A stretch of 64,000 nt of DNA from an uncultured Prevotellaceae bacterium (lineage in GTDB: Bacteria; Bacteroidota; Bacteroidia; Bacteroidales; Muribaculaceae), in assembly GCA_900317835.1 (NCBI GenBank), contig ONIL01000001.1:62001-126000 (forward strand). Reading direction: 5' to 3'. Positions 19,061 through 27,462 of this stretch are shown piece after piece. The notes beneath the pieces are model-generated. The model was not told the origin of the DNA and made no database searches. It worked only from the letters and a program-made list of their open reading frames with translations. Each line of letters begins with the position of its first letter. The stretch's first letter is position 1. The translations under genes were made by a program, and so were the position numbers.

Positions 19061-19972
19061 ATGAAACGATTAATGTTTTTATTCTCATTGGCTTGTGCAT
19101 TGGCGATGAATGCCCAGCTCGTGAATGTCACTTCTATTGAGAAACTCAATGTAGCAAGTGATGAGAGCAATATCATTCAAGCAGTCGCATTGAGCCCCAA
19201 GGGAGACTATGTGCTGCTCTCGACCGATACTAAGAAGGGGCTGATAAAATGGGACTTGGCAACTGGACAATCACAGGTCCTCACCGATGACGAAGGTACA
19301 TGCTCGGACGTGCGCATCAGTGATGATGGCCAGCAGGTGGTATATGGTCAGGTGTCCTATGACAAGAAACGCCGCCACCAAGCCGTTAAGTCCATTGATT
19401 TAACGACGGGCAAGAGTAGCACTCTTGTCAAGCCGACCAGGAATCTGCAAGGAATCGCCCTGGACGGTAATACTGTGACCACGGTAACCCATGGCAAAAT
19501 GAAAAAGCATCAGCTGAAAGGCAAATCAACGGCGAGTTCGCGTCCCGTTTTGACAAGGCACCATCTCAAGATGTACATCACGCGTGACGGCGTTACCACA
19601 CAATTGGCTCCCAATGGCGCCGATGAGAGGTACATCTGGGCTTCATTGTCACCCGATGGCTGCAAAGTGCTTTATTATGTGAGCGGTTATGGTGCATACG
19701 TGTGCGGCATTGATGGCAGCAACGTCATCAGCATGGGCAACCTCACGGCCCCCAAGTGGTGGGATGACAACACGATTGTCGGCATGAATGAAACGGACGA
19801 TGAATACTGCATCATCGCTTCAAGCATTGTGGCACGCACGCTTGACGGGCAAGAACAGGTGCTCACAGGTGATGATGTGATCGCCACCTATCCCCTGCCC
19901 TCATCCCAAGCCGGAAAAATTGTGTTCTCGACTCCTGATGGCAAGGTTTATCTCATCCATGTGACCCAATAA
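19061..19972 (+). CDS. Exported PD40/TolB-like beta-propeller protein
   Basis: 303 residues. ATG 19061 (not TTG 19034) gives a signal peptide ending at NAQ. The body has blade motifs such as ALSPKGDYVLLST, RISDDGQQVVYG and SLSPDGCKVLYYV, enough for a single propeller; there is no catalytic domain. It directly follows the amidase gene and ends at a shared two-way terminator. It may serve as a binding partner, but that is inference from position. Confidence 0.78.
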   Translation: MKRLMFLFSLACALAMNAQLVNVTSIEKLNVASDESNIIQAVALSPKGDYVLLSTDTKKGLIKWDLATGQSQVLTDDEGTCSDVRISDDGQQVVYGQVSYDKKRRHQAVKSIDLTTGKSSTLVKPTRNLQGIALDGNTVTTVTHGKMKKHQLKGKSTASSRPVLTRHHLKMYITRDGVTTQLAPNGADERYIWASLSPDGCKVLYYVSGYGAYVCGIDGSNVISMGNLTAPKWWDDNTIVGMNETDDEYCIIASSIVARTLDGQEQVLTGDDVIATYPLPSSQAGKIVFSTPDGKVYLIHVTQ

Positions 19973-19992
19973 ACCAACCAGTACATCCATCC

Positions 19993-20036
19993 AACAAGAA
20001 TCCCCGTCGTTTTGATGCGACGGGGATTCTTGTTAA
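19993..20036. terminator. Two-way terminator between the propeller gene and nhaD
   Basis: A 17-bp perfect stem (19993-20009 with 20018-20034) with an 8-base loop sits between two convergent genes; A-rich and T-rich flanks suit both directions. Confidence 0.9.
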
Positions 20037-20058
20037 TTCTCTCAATAATGAGTTGCAA

Positions 20059-21396
20059 CTAACCGCCTGTCTGGAGGAAGAACGGAAGCAGACTCTCAAT
20101 ATAGATAATGATGATACCTGCCACATATCCGGCCAACGCCAGCAGTGAAACGCGCTTGAAATACCAGAAGAATGGAATTTTCTCGATACCCATAGCAACC
20201 ACACCTGCAGCCGATCCGATGATGAGCAACGAGCCTCCCACACCGGCACAGAAGGTAAGCAGATGCCAGAACAAGCCGTCCTCGATGAACGTCATCAAAT
20301 AGGGATCGGTAGTTCCCGCTGGCGCCATAGTCTCAAACATCTTGATGCAAGCCGAAACGAGGGGTACGTTATCCACAATCGAGGACAGCGCACCGATAAT
20401 CGATGTCATCATCACCGGTTCATGAATCCTGGTGTTCATCTCATCTGCGAGAGTGTTGAGCACGCCTACCTCAGAGAGGGCCGACACGGCCATAAGGATT
20501 CCCAGGAAGAACAGGATGGTGGGCATGTCGATCGTGTGTAGCGCTGATGACACACGGCCACCCATCTTGGAATCAATCTTGAAACGCTTCACCCAAACCT
20601 CGGTAACACCCCAGATGACACCCAATGATAACATGATGCCCATGAAGGGAGGCAGACCCGTGATGGTCTTGAAGACAGGCACAAACAGCAGTCCTGAGAC
20701 ACCGATGATGAGCATCGCCTTGCTCAAGTGGGGATGGCGGTCATGCAGCCCCGGGTTCTTATCGGCCATTGTAGTGATCTTTTGCATCTTGCCTTCCTTG
20801 ATGTAGAACTGGGCTATCGCTACGGGTACTACCATAGCGACAATGCTGGGGATGAGCAGATTGATGATAAGTCCCAATGATGACACCTTCTCATCCATCC
20901 ACAACATGATGGTGGTCACATCGCCAATGGGAGAGAAAGCGCCACCGGCATTGGCTGCGATGACGATGAGTCCTGCAAAGAGCCAGCGATCCTTTTGGTC
21001 GCTGAGCAGACGGCGCAGCATCATCACCATGATGATGGTTGTGGTCATGTTGTCAAGTACTGCCGACATGACAAACGACAACGAACACATGATCCACAAC
21101 AGATGACGTTTGCTCTTGGCATTGATATTCTCGGTAATGAACGAGAATCCTCCATAGCGGTCAATGATTTCAACAATAGTCATCGCGCCAATCAGGAATA
21201 CCACAATCTCGCATGCATCTCCCAATTGAGTCACAATGGCCTCATGCATATGGGGGTCATTACCGAAGAGGGCATAAATTGACCATAGGATACCGCATGT
21301 GAGCAATGCAAAGGTAGCCTTGTTGATGTGGAGTGGATGTTCCAACGTGATAAGCACATAGCCCATCACAAAGATGATGATCATTGCTGCAATCAT
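20059..21396 (-). CDS. nhaD: NhaD-type sodium/proton antiporter
   Basis: A 445-residue inner-membrane antiporter with about 11-12 hydrophobic helices, of the ion transporter superfamily. The family marks are clear: SAVLDNMTTTIIMVMMLR, NAGGAFSPIGDVTTIMLW and SSIVDNVPLVSA. It expels Na+ in exchange for protons. This fits a cell that runs a sodium-pumping decarboxylase (30-35 kb). It lies 60 bases behind the DUF4293 gene; co-transcription is possible, since I see no clear promoter in the gap. Confidence 0.93.
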   Translation of the reverse strand: MIAAMIIIFVMGYVLITLEHPLHINKATFALLTCGILWSIYALFGNDPHMHEAIVTQLGDACEIVVFLIGAMTIVEIIDRYGGFSFITENINAKSKRHLLWIMCSLSFVMSAVLDNMTTTIIMVMMLRRLLSDQKDRWLFAGLIVIAANAGGAFSPIGDVTTIMLWMDEKVSSLGLIINLLIPSIVAMVVPVAIAQFYIKEGKMQKITTMADKNPGLHDRHPHLSKAMLIIGVSGLLFVPVFKTITGLPPFMGIMLSLGVIWGVTEVWVKRFKIDSKMGGRVSSALHTIDMPTILFFLGILMAVSALSEVGVLNTLADEMNTRIHEPVMMTSIIGALSSIVDNVPLVSACIKMFETMAPAGTTDPYLMTFIEDGLFWHLLTFCAGVGGSLLIIGSAAGVVAMGIEKIPFFWYFKRVSLLALAGYVAGIIIIYIESLLPFFLQTGG

Positions 21397-21455
21397 CGCC
21401 TATACAGTTAATGGTTGATGAATAAACAGATTATTGATTGTCTATGTTTAAACCG

Positions 21456-21905
21456 TCAGCGCAGGCGGTCGGCATCAAGAAGCTTCTTCTTGTCGTTAGA
21501 CATCGCTTTGTGGGCTAACATCAGCATGACTATCGACAGTACCGGAAATATCAAGGACCACTGAGCGGTGATGATAATGCCTTCACGGCGGCTTTGAACG
21601 ATGGCGACAATGCCGATGGCGACAAGCATCGCAATAGCGATGATAATGTCAACAAAGCATACTGTCATCTGGCGTTGCAGATTCCTGTAAAGGAAGATAT
21701 CCATCAGGGCAATCAGCGAAATCAAGATGACCAGCGTGAGCATTAACGGGTCGATGTGAGTGACGCCCACCTTGCCAGCCTCGAGTGCGCCATAAACAAA
21801 GTTGCGGCCTCCCAGCTCAAACGTCAAAGCGGGAAAGAAAGCAAATACCACCATTAGTATCACTGCGATGAGCAGGTAAACAGATTGGATGCGTTGAATA
21901 ACCAT
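21456..21905 (-). CDS. DUF4293 family membrane protein
   Basis: 149 residues, four hydrophobic helices (~7-25, 54-73, 80-103, 113-131) and a basic C-terminal tail. It starts MVIQRIQSVYLLIA, the characteristic opening of the DUF4293 family, which is restricted to Bacteroidetes. Function unknown. It has its own promoter upstream. Confidence 0.85.
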   Translation of the reverse strand: MVIQRIQSVYLLIAVILMVVFAFFPALTFELGGRNFVYGALEAGKVGVTHIDPLMLTLVILISLIALMDIFLYRNLQRQMTVCFVDIIIAIAMLVAIGIVAIVQSRREGIIITAQWSLIFPVLSIVMLMLAHKAMSNDKKKLLDADRLR

Positions 21906-21943
21906 AATTGTTATTGTTGATTGATGAAATTATTAATTTGCGG

Positions 21944-21951
21944 CAAAATTA
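21944..21951 (-). promoter_or_regulatory. -7 element for the DUF4293 gene
   Basis: TAATTTTG on the minus strand, about 38 bases from the start codon. The -33 element is degenerate. Confidence 0.55.
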
Positions 21952-22097
21952 CGGAAATATTTCTATAATCATAAAAAAACGGAGAGAAAAATACATGTTG
22001 GGAGGAATTCTTTCACGAATATTGACTGTTTTTAGCCAAATGACCGCATGAAGCGGCGATTTGGGACGATTATGAAAAAGAAAAGTATTCATTTTCA

Positions 22098-22128
22098 TTG
22101 TATCACGAAATTATTTTCCTACATTTGC
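22098..22128 (+). promoter_or_regulatory. Promoter of the 176-aa unknown gene
   Basis: TTG 22098-22100, 19 bases, TACATTTGC 22120-22128: a consensus match. The leader of ~50 bases includes a 6-bp stem-loop (22140-22157). Confidence 0.75.
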
Positions 22129-22186
22129 ATGGTAAAAACGCCATCTAATGTGATGGCATGCATTCATCAGTTAAACATAAACTATT

Positions 22187-22717
22187 ATGGATCAAAAAAA
22201 CAAATCACAAAAGACTGAAACTACCAAAGCAACAAAATTGTCCAATCTAACATCGTCCAAGTATTTCTCGATTGACGTCACCAATCTGGCTAGATATGTC
22301 AAGAATGCCCCTGATTTGGGAAAGGACTATAGAGCAGCCACCGTGTCTCTCAAGCATGACATGGACCTGTTTGTGGAAGCGCGCATCAGAGCTTATAATG
22401 ATGGCAGGCTCACGGTGGAATTCTGGGGCGACCGTGCGGCCTTGACGCCACCTCTCATCAGCTTTATTGCCGACTGTTCCAAGAAATTTGGTCCTAGCAT
22501 CAGTGGCGCGACCGAGGTTACCGATGAAGACTATGAACTATTGAAGCGTGGCTTGTTCAACAGAATGTGGGACGAAGCGTGTGTTACCATGTCCAACAAT
22601 GATGACGATGTGCGTGTCATGGTGTTAGGATTATTTAATCCTCCCCAAAATGCTCCGGCTGACCTCGTTGGTCTCAAACCTGTTAAGGAAAAGAATCCTC
22701 TAAAGAAAAAAGAGTGA
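22187..22717 (+). CDS. Conserved-looking cytosolic protein, unknown, 176 aa
   Basis: No signal peptide or membrane helix. Both ends are Lys-rich and probably disordered (MDQKNKSQKTETTKATK at the start, KPVKEKNPLKKKE at the end), around a folded ~130-residue alpha/beta core with FWGDRAALTPPLISFIADC and YELLKRGLFNRMWDEA. I do not recognise the family. It has a consensus promoter of its own and lies 132 bases before the TPR gene. Confidence 0.75.
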   Translation: MDQKNKSQKTETTKATKLSNLTSSKYFSIDVTNLARYVKNAPDLGKDYRAATVSLKHDMDLFVEARIRAYNDGRLTVEFWGDRAALTPPLISFIADCSKKFGPSISGATEVTDEDYELLKRGLFNRMWDEACVTMSNNDDDVRVMVLGLFNPPQNAPADLVGLKPVKEKNPLKKKE

Positions 22718-22849
22718 TTGTTATACAGAGTTAGCCCTTGGCTTCCAAGGACTGAAAAGTATGGTTTCATGTGACATGAGGCAACTTGCTTCGTGTGTTA
22801 TTGCACAATTATTGCAGTAGTGATGAATGTTATTCATATTTGACATTCG

Positions 22850-25072
22850 ATGACAACACAAGAGATAGAGAAGATTCATCAACAGGCATCCAGTTTCATC
22901 AATGATGCCGAGGTCAATAATGCCTTTGAGCGGATTACCCTGCTGGTAAATGCGGCAGGACGGGCCGACATGCATGATGAGTTGGAGCGGTTGCGTATAT
23001 CCTACTCCTTCATGCTCAATTACTTGGAGCAAGGCGTTGTGGATCCCCAGCGCAGTGAGATTCTCACCAACATACGCCAGTCACTACACACACTTAATGA
23101 CAAGAGCTACATCGGGCTGATGGAGCAAACCAGCAACGAGGTGTTCTATGTGCGGCGCCGCGAAATGGCCAATGTCACCCTCCTTAGCATCATCGAGGAG
23201 TATCGTGATGCCTTGAAGGAGTTGTCACTGGTACAAACGGTTCCGGGGGAACAAAATGACAGTCATGCCATTTTGTCACGGCTGCGGCATGCCGAGGAAC
23301 TGGAGACCCGCTTGTTCAACCGTGTGTGGAGCACATTCCCGATCACGGCCGACGAGGCCAGCAGCCTGAAATTGTGCATCACGGGTGATATCCTGCCTAA
23401 TCACACGCGTTGCCTGCTGGTTGCTGCGCTGTTCTTGGGATTGATGAAATTCTATGACGAGAGCAAACTGTTGATTCTGCTGGAGTCTTACACCCTGTGT
23501 GATGAGCCGCAGATACAACTTCGCTCTCTCGTGTGTGCGCTACTCGCCATGGTGGCACATCGCAAACGCTCTATCGCTTCCAGGGCCATACAATCTCGCA
23601 TCGATTCGATGATCGACACCCCTGAATTCTCACATGACGTGTGGAACATCCAGATGCAGCTCGCTCGGTCGCGCAATACCGAGAATATCAAGAACCGTGT
23701 GCGAAACGACCTCATTCCCAATATCATGAAAATGAGGCCCGACATTATCGACAAGTTAAAAGACAAGGACTCCCAAATCATTGACTTGAGTGACATCGAG
23801 GCCAATCCCGATTGGCAGGATTGGTTAGATCGGAATGGTATTACTAGACGAATTGAGGAATTCAATGCGATGCAGCTCGAAGGCAGTGATGTGTTTATTG
23901 CCACTTTTGCCCATTTGAAGACGTTCCCGTTCTTTAAAACACTGAGCAACTGGTTCTTGCCGTTCTATGCCGCTCATTCGGTGGTGGTGGAGAACTTGGG
24001 TGGGAGCAAGATTAGCCTGGCTGAGGTGGTGCAACATGCACCCTACTTGTGCAACAGCGACAAATATTCGTTCTGCTTGTCGCTAGGTGCCCTACCCGAC
24101 TCGCAGCGCACGATGATGTCGGCACAGTTAGAAGAACAGAATGCTGCCCTTAATGAAGCACGCTTGTCAGAGCTTCCTGATGAGCGCAAGTTGCGCGTCA
24201 GCATCATCAATGCCTTTGTTCAAGACCTGTACAGGTTTTTCAAACTCTTCTCTCGCCGTCGTGAGTTCATCGCCATGATGGATGAACCAGGGCTTGACCT
24301 GACCGATTGCTTGCCGCTGCTGCGTGTTACCCGCGATGCCCATGTGCTAGAGCTGCTGGGGACGCTTTATTTCAAGAACGCATTCTATGAGGATGCCATT
24401 AAGTGTTTCACCCGTCTTGAAGGCATTGAGGACGCTACCGATGACCACATTTATCAGAAAATCGGTTTCGCTTACCAGAGTGCCGGCAATAGCGAGATGG
24501 CGCTGAAGTATTATCAACGCTTTGAATTGATGCATGAAGAAGATGTGTGGAACATGCGCCACATTGCGGCCTGTTACCGCGCAATGGGAGAGCTTGGCAA
24601 AGCGCTTGAATATTACCGTCGTGTCGAGGCCATGAATCCCGAGAATGTGTCGCTCACGCTCACTATCGGCCATGTCTTGCTGGAACAGAACCGAACTAAA
24701 GAAGCCCTCCAGCAGTATTATAAGGCTGACCTTCTTCCTGGTGCCAAGCACAGGGCATGGCGCCCCATCGCTTGGTGCTCATTCCTGTTGAGCGACTATG
24801 ATAAGGCGCTGGATTACTATGACAGGATTGCCGATGAGGATACCCCATCGCCACAGGACTTGTTGAACCGTGGCCACGTGTTGTTGTGCAAAGGCATGAT
24901 GCAGCAGGCGATTGCTACTTACCGTGAGGCGCTTAAGGGCATGGATAGTGATGGCGTAAAATTCCGCAAGGCTTTCATGGCCGATGCGACCGAATTGAGG
25001 CGTCATGGCATATCCACTGTCGATCAGGCGTTAATCCCCGATGTGGTGTGTTCCTCGGTAACCAAGAGTTAA
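22850..25072 (+). CDS. Large cytosolic TPR protein
   Basis: 740 residues, no signal peptide. Residues ~1-480 are helical with no clear motif. Residues ~495-705 hold at least five tetratricopeptide repeats, for example AFYEDAIKCFTRLEGIED, GNSEMALKYYQRFELMHE and GELGKALEYYRRVEAMNP, which are protein-binding scaffolds. It stops 13 bases before dnaG, so the two are probably co-transcribed. The function is unknown. Confidence 0.85.
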   Translation: MTTQEIEKIHQQASSFINDAEVNNAFERITLLVNAAGRADMHDELERLRISYSFMLNYLEQGVVDPQRSEILTNIRQSLHTLNDKSYIGLMEQTSNEVFYVRRREMANVTLLSIIEEYRDALKELSLVQTVPGEQNDSHAILSRLRHAEELETRLFNRVWSTFPITADEASSLKLCITGDILPNHTRCLLVAALFLGLMKFYDESKLLILLESYTLCDEPQIQLRSLVCALLAMVAHRKRSIASRAIQSRIDSMIDTPEFSHDVWNIQMQLARSRNTENIKNRVRNDLIPNIMKMRPDIIDKLKDKDSQIIDLSDIEANPDWQDWLDRNGITRRIEEFNAMQLEGSDVFIATFAHLKTFPFFKTLSNWFLPFYAAHSVVVENLGGSKISLAEVVQHAPYLCNSDKYSFCLSLGALPDSQRTMMSAQLEEQNAALNEARLSELPDERKLRVSIINAFVQDLYRFFKLFSRRREFIAMMDEPGLDLTDCLPLLRVTRDAHVLELLGTLYFKNAFYEDAIKCFTRLEGIEDATDDHIYQKIGFAYQSAGNSEMALKYYQRFELMHEEDVWNMRHIAACYRAMGELGKALEYYRRVEAMNPENVSLTLTIGHVLLEQNRTKEALQQYYKADLLPGAKHRAWRPIAWCSFLLSDYDKALDYYDRIADEDTPSPQDLLNRGHVLLCKGMMQQAIATYREALKGMDSDGVKFRKAFMADATELRRHGISTVDQALIPDVVCSSVTKS

Positions 25073-25085
25073 AAGTGAATTCAAG

Positions 25086-27305
25086 ATGATTGACCACAAC
25101 ACAGTACAGCAGATTCTGGATGCCGCCGACATTGTTGACGTGGTGAGCGATTTTGTCGCCCTCAAGAGACGTGGTGCCAACTGGATTGGACTGTGCCCCT
25201 TCCACAACGACCGTCGTCCTTCATTCTATGTGTCGCGTGCCAAGGGTATTTGCAAATGCTTTGCTTGCGGCGAAGGCGGCAGTGCGGTCAATTTTATCAT
25301 GAAGCATGAGCAACTCAGTTATCCCGAGGCTCTGCGTTATCTGGCCCGCAAGTATCATATTGAGATACAGGAAAAAGAGCTGACCGACGAGGAGAAACAG
25401 GTACAGACCGAACGTGAAGCCATGCTCATGCTCAACGAGTGGGCCTGTGACTATTTTGAGAAACAGTTGCTTGAGACGCAGATGGGGCAAGACGTGGGCT
25501 TGACCTACTTCAGGGAACGCGGTTTCAACGATGCAACCATCAAGGAGTTCAGACTTGGGTATTCCAGCGAAGGATACGATGATTTTTACAAGGCTGCTGT
25601 TGCACAGGGGTTTAATCCGAAATTGTTGTTTGATGTCGGGTTGTGTATCCCCGACGACCGTGGTGGGCATGACCGCTTTCGCGGTCGTGTGATGTTCCCG
25701 ATCATGAATATCGCCGGCAAGGTCATAGCCTTTGGCGGTAGGACCCTTAGGAAGGACAAAGATGTAGCAAAATATGTCAACTCCCCTGAGTCGGCCATCT
25801 ATTCCAAGCGTGACGTTATCTATGGCTTGTATCAAGCCAAGCGGGATATCAGTAAGCAGGACAAATGTTTCATTGTTGAGGGCTATGCTGATGTGATCTC
25901 GATGCACCAGGCTGGTTTCAAGAATGTTATCGCTTCTTCGGGTACCGCCTTGACCGAGGGGCATATCCATGCTATTCGCCGCTTCACGAGTAATGTCACC
26001 GAGATGTTTGACGGTGATGCTGCTGGCGTGAAGGCGGCACTGCGTGGTGTGGACATGCTGCTAAAGGAAGGCTTGAGCATCAAGGTGTTGCCATTGCCAC
26101 CCGAAGATGACCCTGACACGTTTGTGCGTGCCCATAGCCATACCGAAGTCGAGCAGTATATCAAGCAGAACGAGGTCGATTTCATCAATTTCAAGACAAG
26201 TGTGGTGCTCAAGGATGCCCAGAATGACCCCATCAAGCGTACTGCTGCCATCACTGATGTGGTTAAATCCATCGCCATCATCCCTGACGAAATCGCCCGC
26301 ATGGTTTATGCCAAGGAGTGCAGCACCCTCTTTGACATGGATGAACAGACCATCTTGAGGCAAATCAAGCATTATCGCGGAAAATTCCTGGAGCAGTGGC
26401 GCAAGGAACGTCAGCAGCAACAGGCGCGTGAACAACGCATGAATGCACCGACGGCAGCTGTCAGCGATCCTTTATATCCTGATCAGCCGTTGTCCTCACA
26501 GCCAATGGACGAGAGCCCGAATCAAGGGAGGGCCGCCTCAATCGCCGCACCTGCAGCTGGTGTAGAGGTCCAGGAGCGTGAAATCATCAAGCTCATCGTC
26601 AACTATGGCATGTGTTACTTGTGCGATACACCCTATGAAGACGGCACTAACAGGCCGACAACTGTGCTTGAGTATATCAATGATGAGTTACAGCTTGATC
26701 AGATGACCTTCAGTAACGCCCTTTATGGTCATGTGTTTGATGTCGCTAAGCGGTACATCGAGCCCTATCACCATGATTTGGAGTTATTTAGAGCCTCGCT
26801 TGACGAACGCATCAAGCAATATATCGATGAAGAGATGGCCAAGGATGATGAAGACATCCCTGATGCCATGGACAGCACGGCACTCATTAATGCACACGAA
26901 CGCAAGCAGAAGAATGCGGATGCACGTGCTAACGTGAGAGCGCAAAAAGAGTTACAGGAATTCAGCAGTGATTACCTGCAACGGGTGCTTTGCTCGATTG
27001 ATGATGATTCCGTGCGCCAGTTGGCGTGTGACATGGCGACTGACAGTTTGCCGCAGTTGAGCAAAATCCACACTCAATTCGCGGTCATCGTCGAGGATCG
27101 TGACCGCCTTGTCAGTCTGGTTCCAGAGCGCTTGTATAATTGGAAGAATGCCCTGTTGGTGCTTAAAATCAATGAATTGAAAGCCCGAATCGCCCAAGCC
27201 GATTCGACAGTATTACCCCAACTGCTGGAGCAATTGCAGGAACTCTATAAAGTCCGGCACGAATTAGCCGTTTATATTGGTGACCGTGTGGTCAATCCCA
27301 AGTAG
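25086..27305 (+). CDS. dnaG: DNA primase
   Basis: Makes RNA primers for DNA replication. 739 residues, somewhat longer than E. coli DnaG (581). The CHC2 zinc finger has Cys37, His40, Cys58 and Cys61. The TOPRIM catalytic core has Glu265 in VEGYAD and Asp309/Asp311 in DGDAAG. Residues ~440-500 are a Gln/Pro/Ala-rich linker. The C-terminal part (~500-739) is the long, helical helicase-binding region seen in Bacteroidetes. Start ATG is 13 bases after the TPR gene. Confidence 0.96.
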   Translation: MIDHNTVQQILDAADIVDVVSDFVALKRRGANWIGLCPFHNDRRPSFYVSRAKGICKCFACGEGGSAVNFIMKHEQLSYPEALRYLARKYHIEIQEKELTDEEKQVQTEREAMLMLNEWACDYFEKQLLETQMGQDVGLTYFRERGFNDATIKEFRLGYSSEGYDDFYKAAVAQGFNPKLLFDVGLCIPDDRGGHDRFRGRVMFPIMNIAGKVIAFGGRTLRKDKDVAKYVNSPESAIYSKRDVIYGLYQAKRDISKQDKCFIVEGYADVISMHQAGFKNVIASSGTALTEGHIHAIRRFTSNVTEMFDGDAAGVKAALRGVDMLLKEGLSIKVLPLPPEDDPDTFVRAHSHTEVEQYIKQNEVDFINFKTSVVLKDAQNDPIKRTAAITDVVKSIAIIPDEIARMVYAKECSTLFDMDEQTILRQIKHYRGKFLEQWRKERQQQQAREQRMNAPTAAVSDPLYPDQPLSSQPMDESPNQGRAASIAAPAAGVEVQEREIIKLIVNYGMCYLCDTPYEDGTNRPTTVLEYINDELQLDQMTFSNALYGHVFDVAKRYIEPYHHDLELFRASLDERIKQYIDEEMAKDDEDIPDAMDSTALINAHERKQKNADARANVRAQKELQEFSSDYLQRVLCSIDDDSVRQLACDMATDSLPQLSKIHTQFAVIVEDRDRLVSLVPERLYNWKNALLVLKINELKARIAQADSTVLPQLLEQLQELYKVRHELAVYIGDRVVNPK

Positions 27306-27380
27306 AATAGAGTCATGCCAATACTGGCATTTTTTCTCATTTTTTGCTTATCACTGTGTGGCTTTTCGGCCAATAATTAC

Positions 27381-27388
27381 TACATTTG
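27381..27388 (+). promoter_or_regulatory. -7 element for the LysM gene
   Basis: TACATTTG (followed by C), with a poor -33 region. The predicted start near 27395 coincides with the left arm of a stem-loop. Confidence 0.65.
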
Positions 27389-27395
27389 CGGTGGA

Positions 27396-27419
27396 CTTTG
27401 TGCTTATTTTAGCACAAAG
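27396..27419 (+). promoter_or_regulatory. Stem-loop at the predicted 5' end of the LysM mRNA
   Basis: A perfect 9-bp inverted repeat, CTTTGTGCT and AGCACAAAG, with loop TATTTT. It begins where transcription is predicted to start, so the mRNA would carry a capped-like 5' hairpin. Role inferred. Confidence 0.5.
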
Positions 27420-27462
27420 ATTTAAATCATTACTTTAAGCAACTGAAGATAAACCACTTATT

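Noticed and set aside
22129..22218. Upstream reading frame overlapping the start of the 176-aa gene
   Set aside because: Its ATG falls at the edge of the -7 element, before the predicted transcription start, so it would not be in the mRNA.
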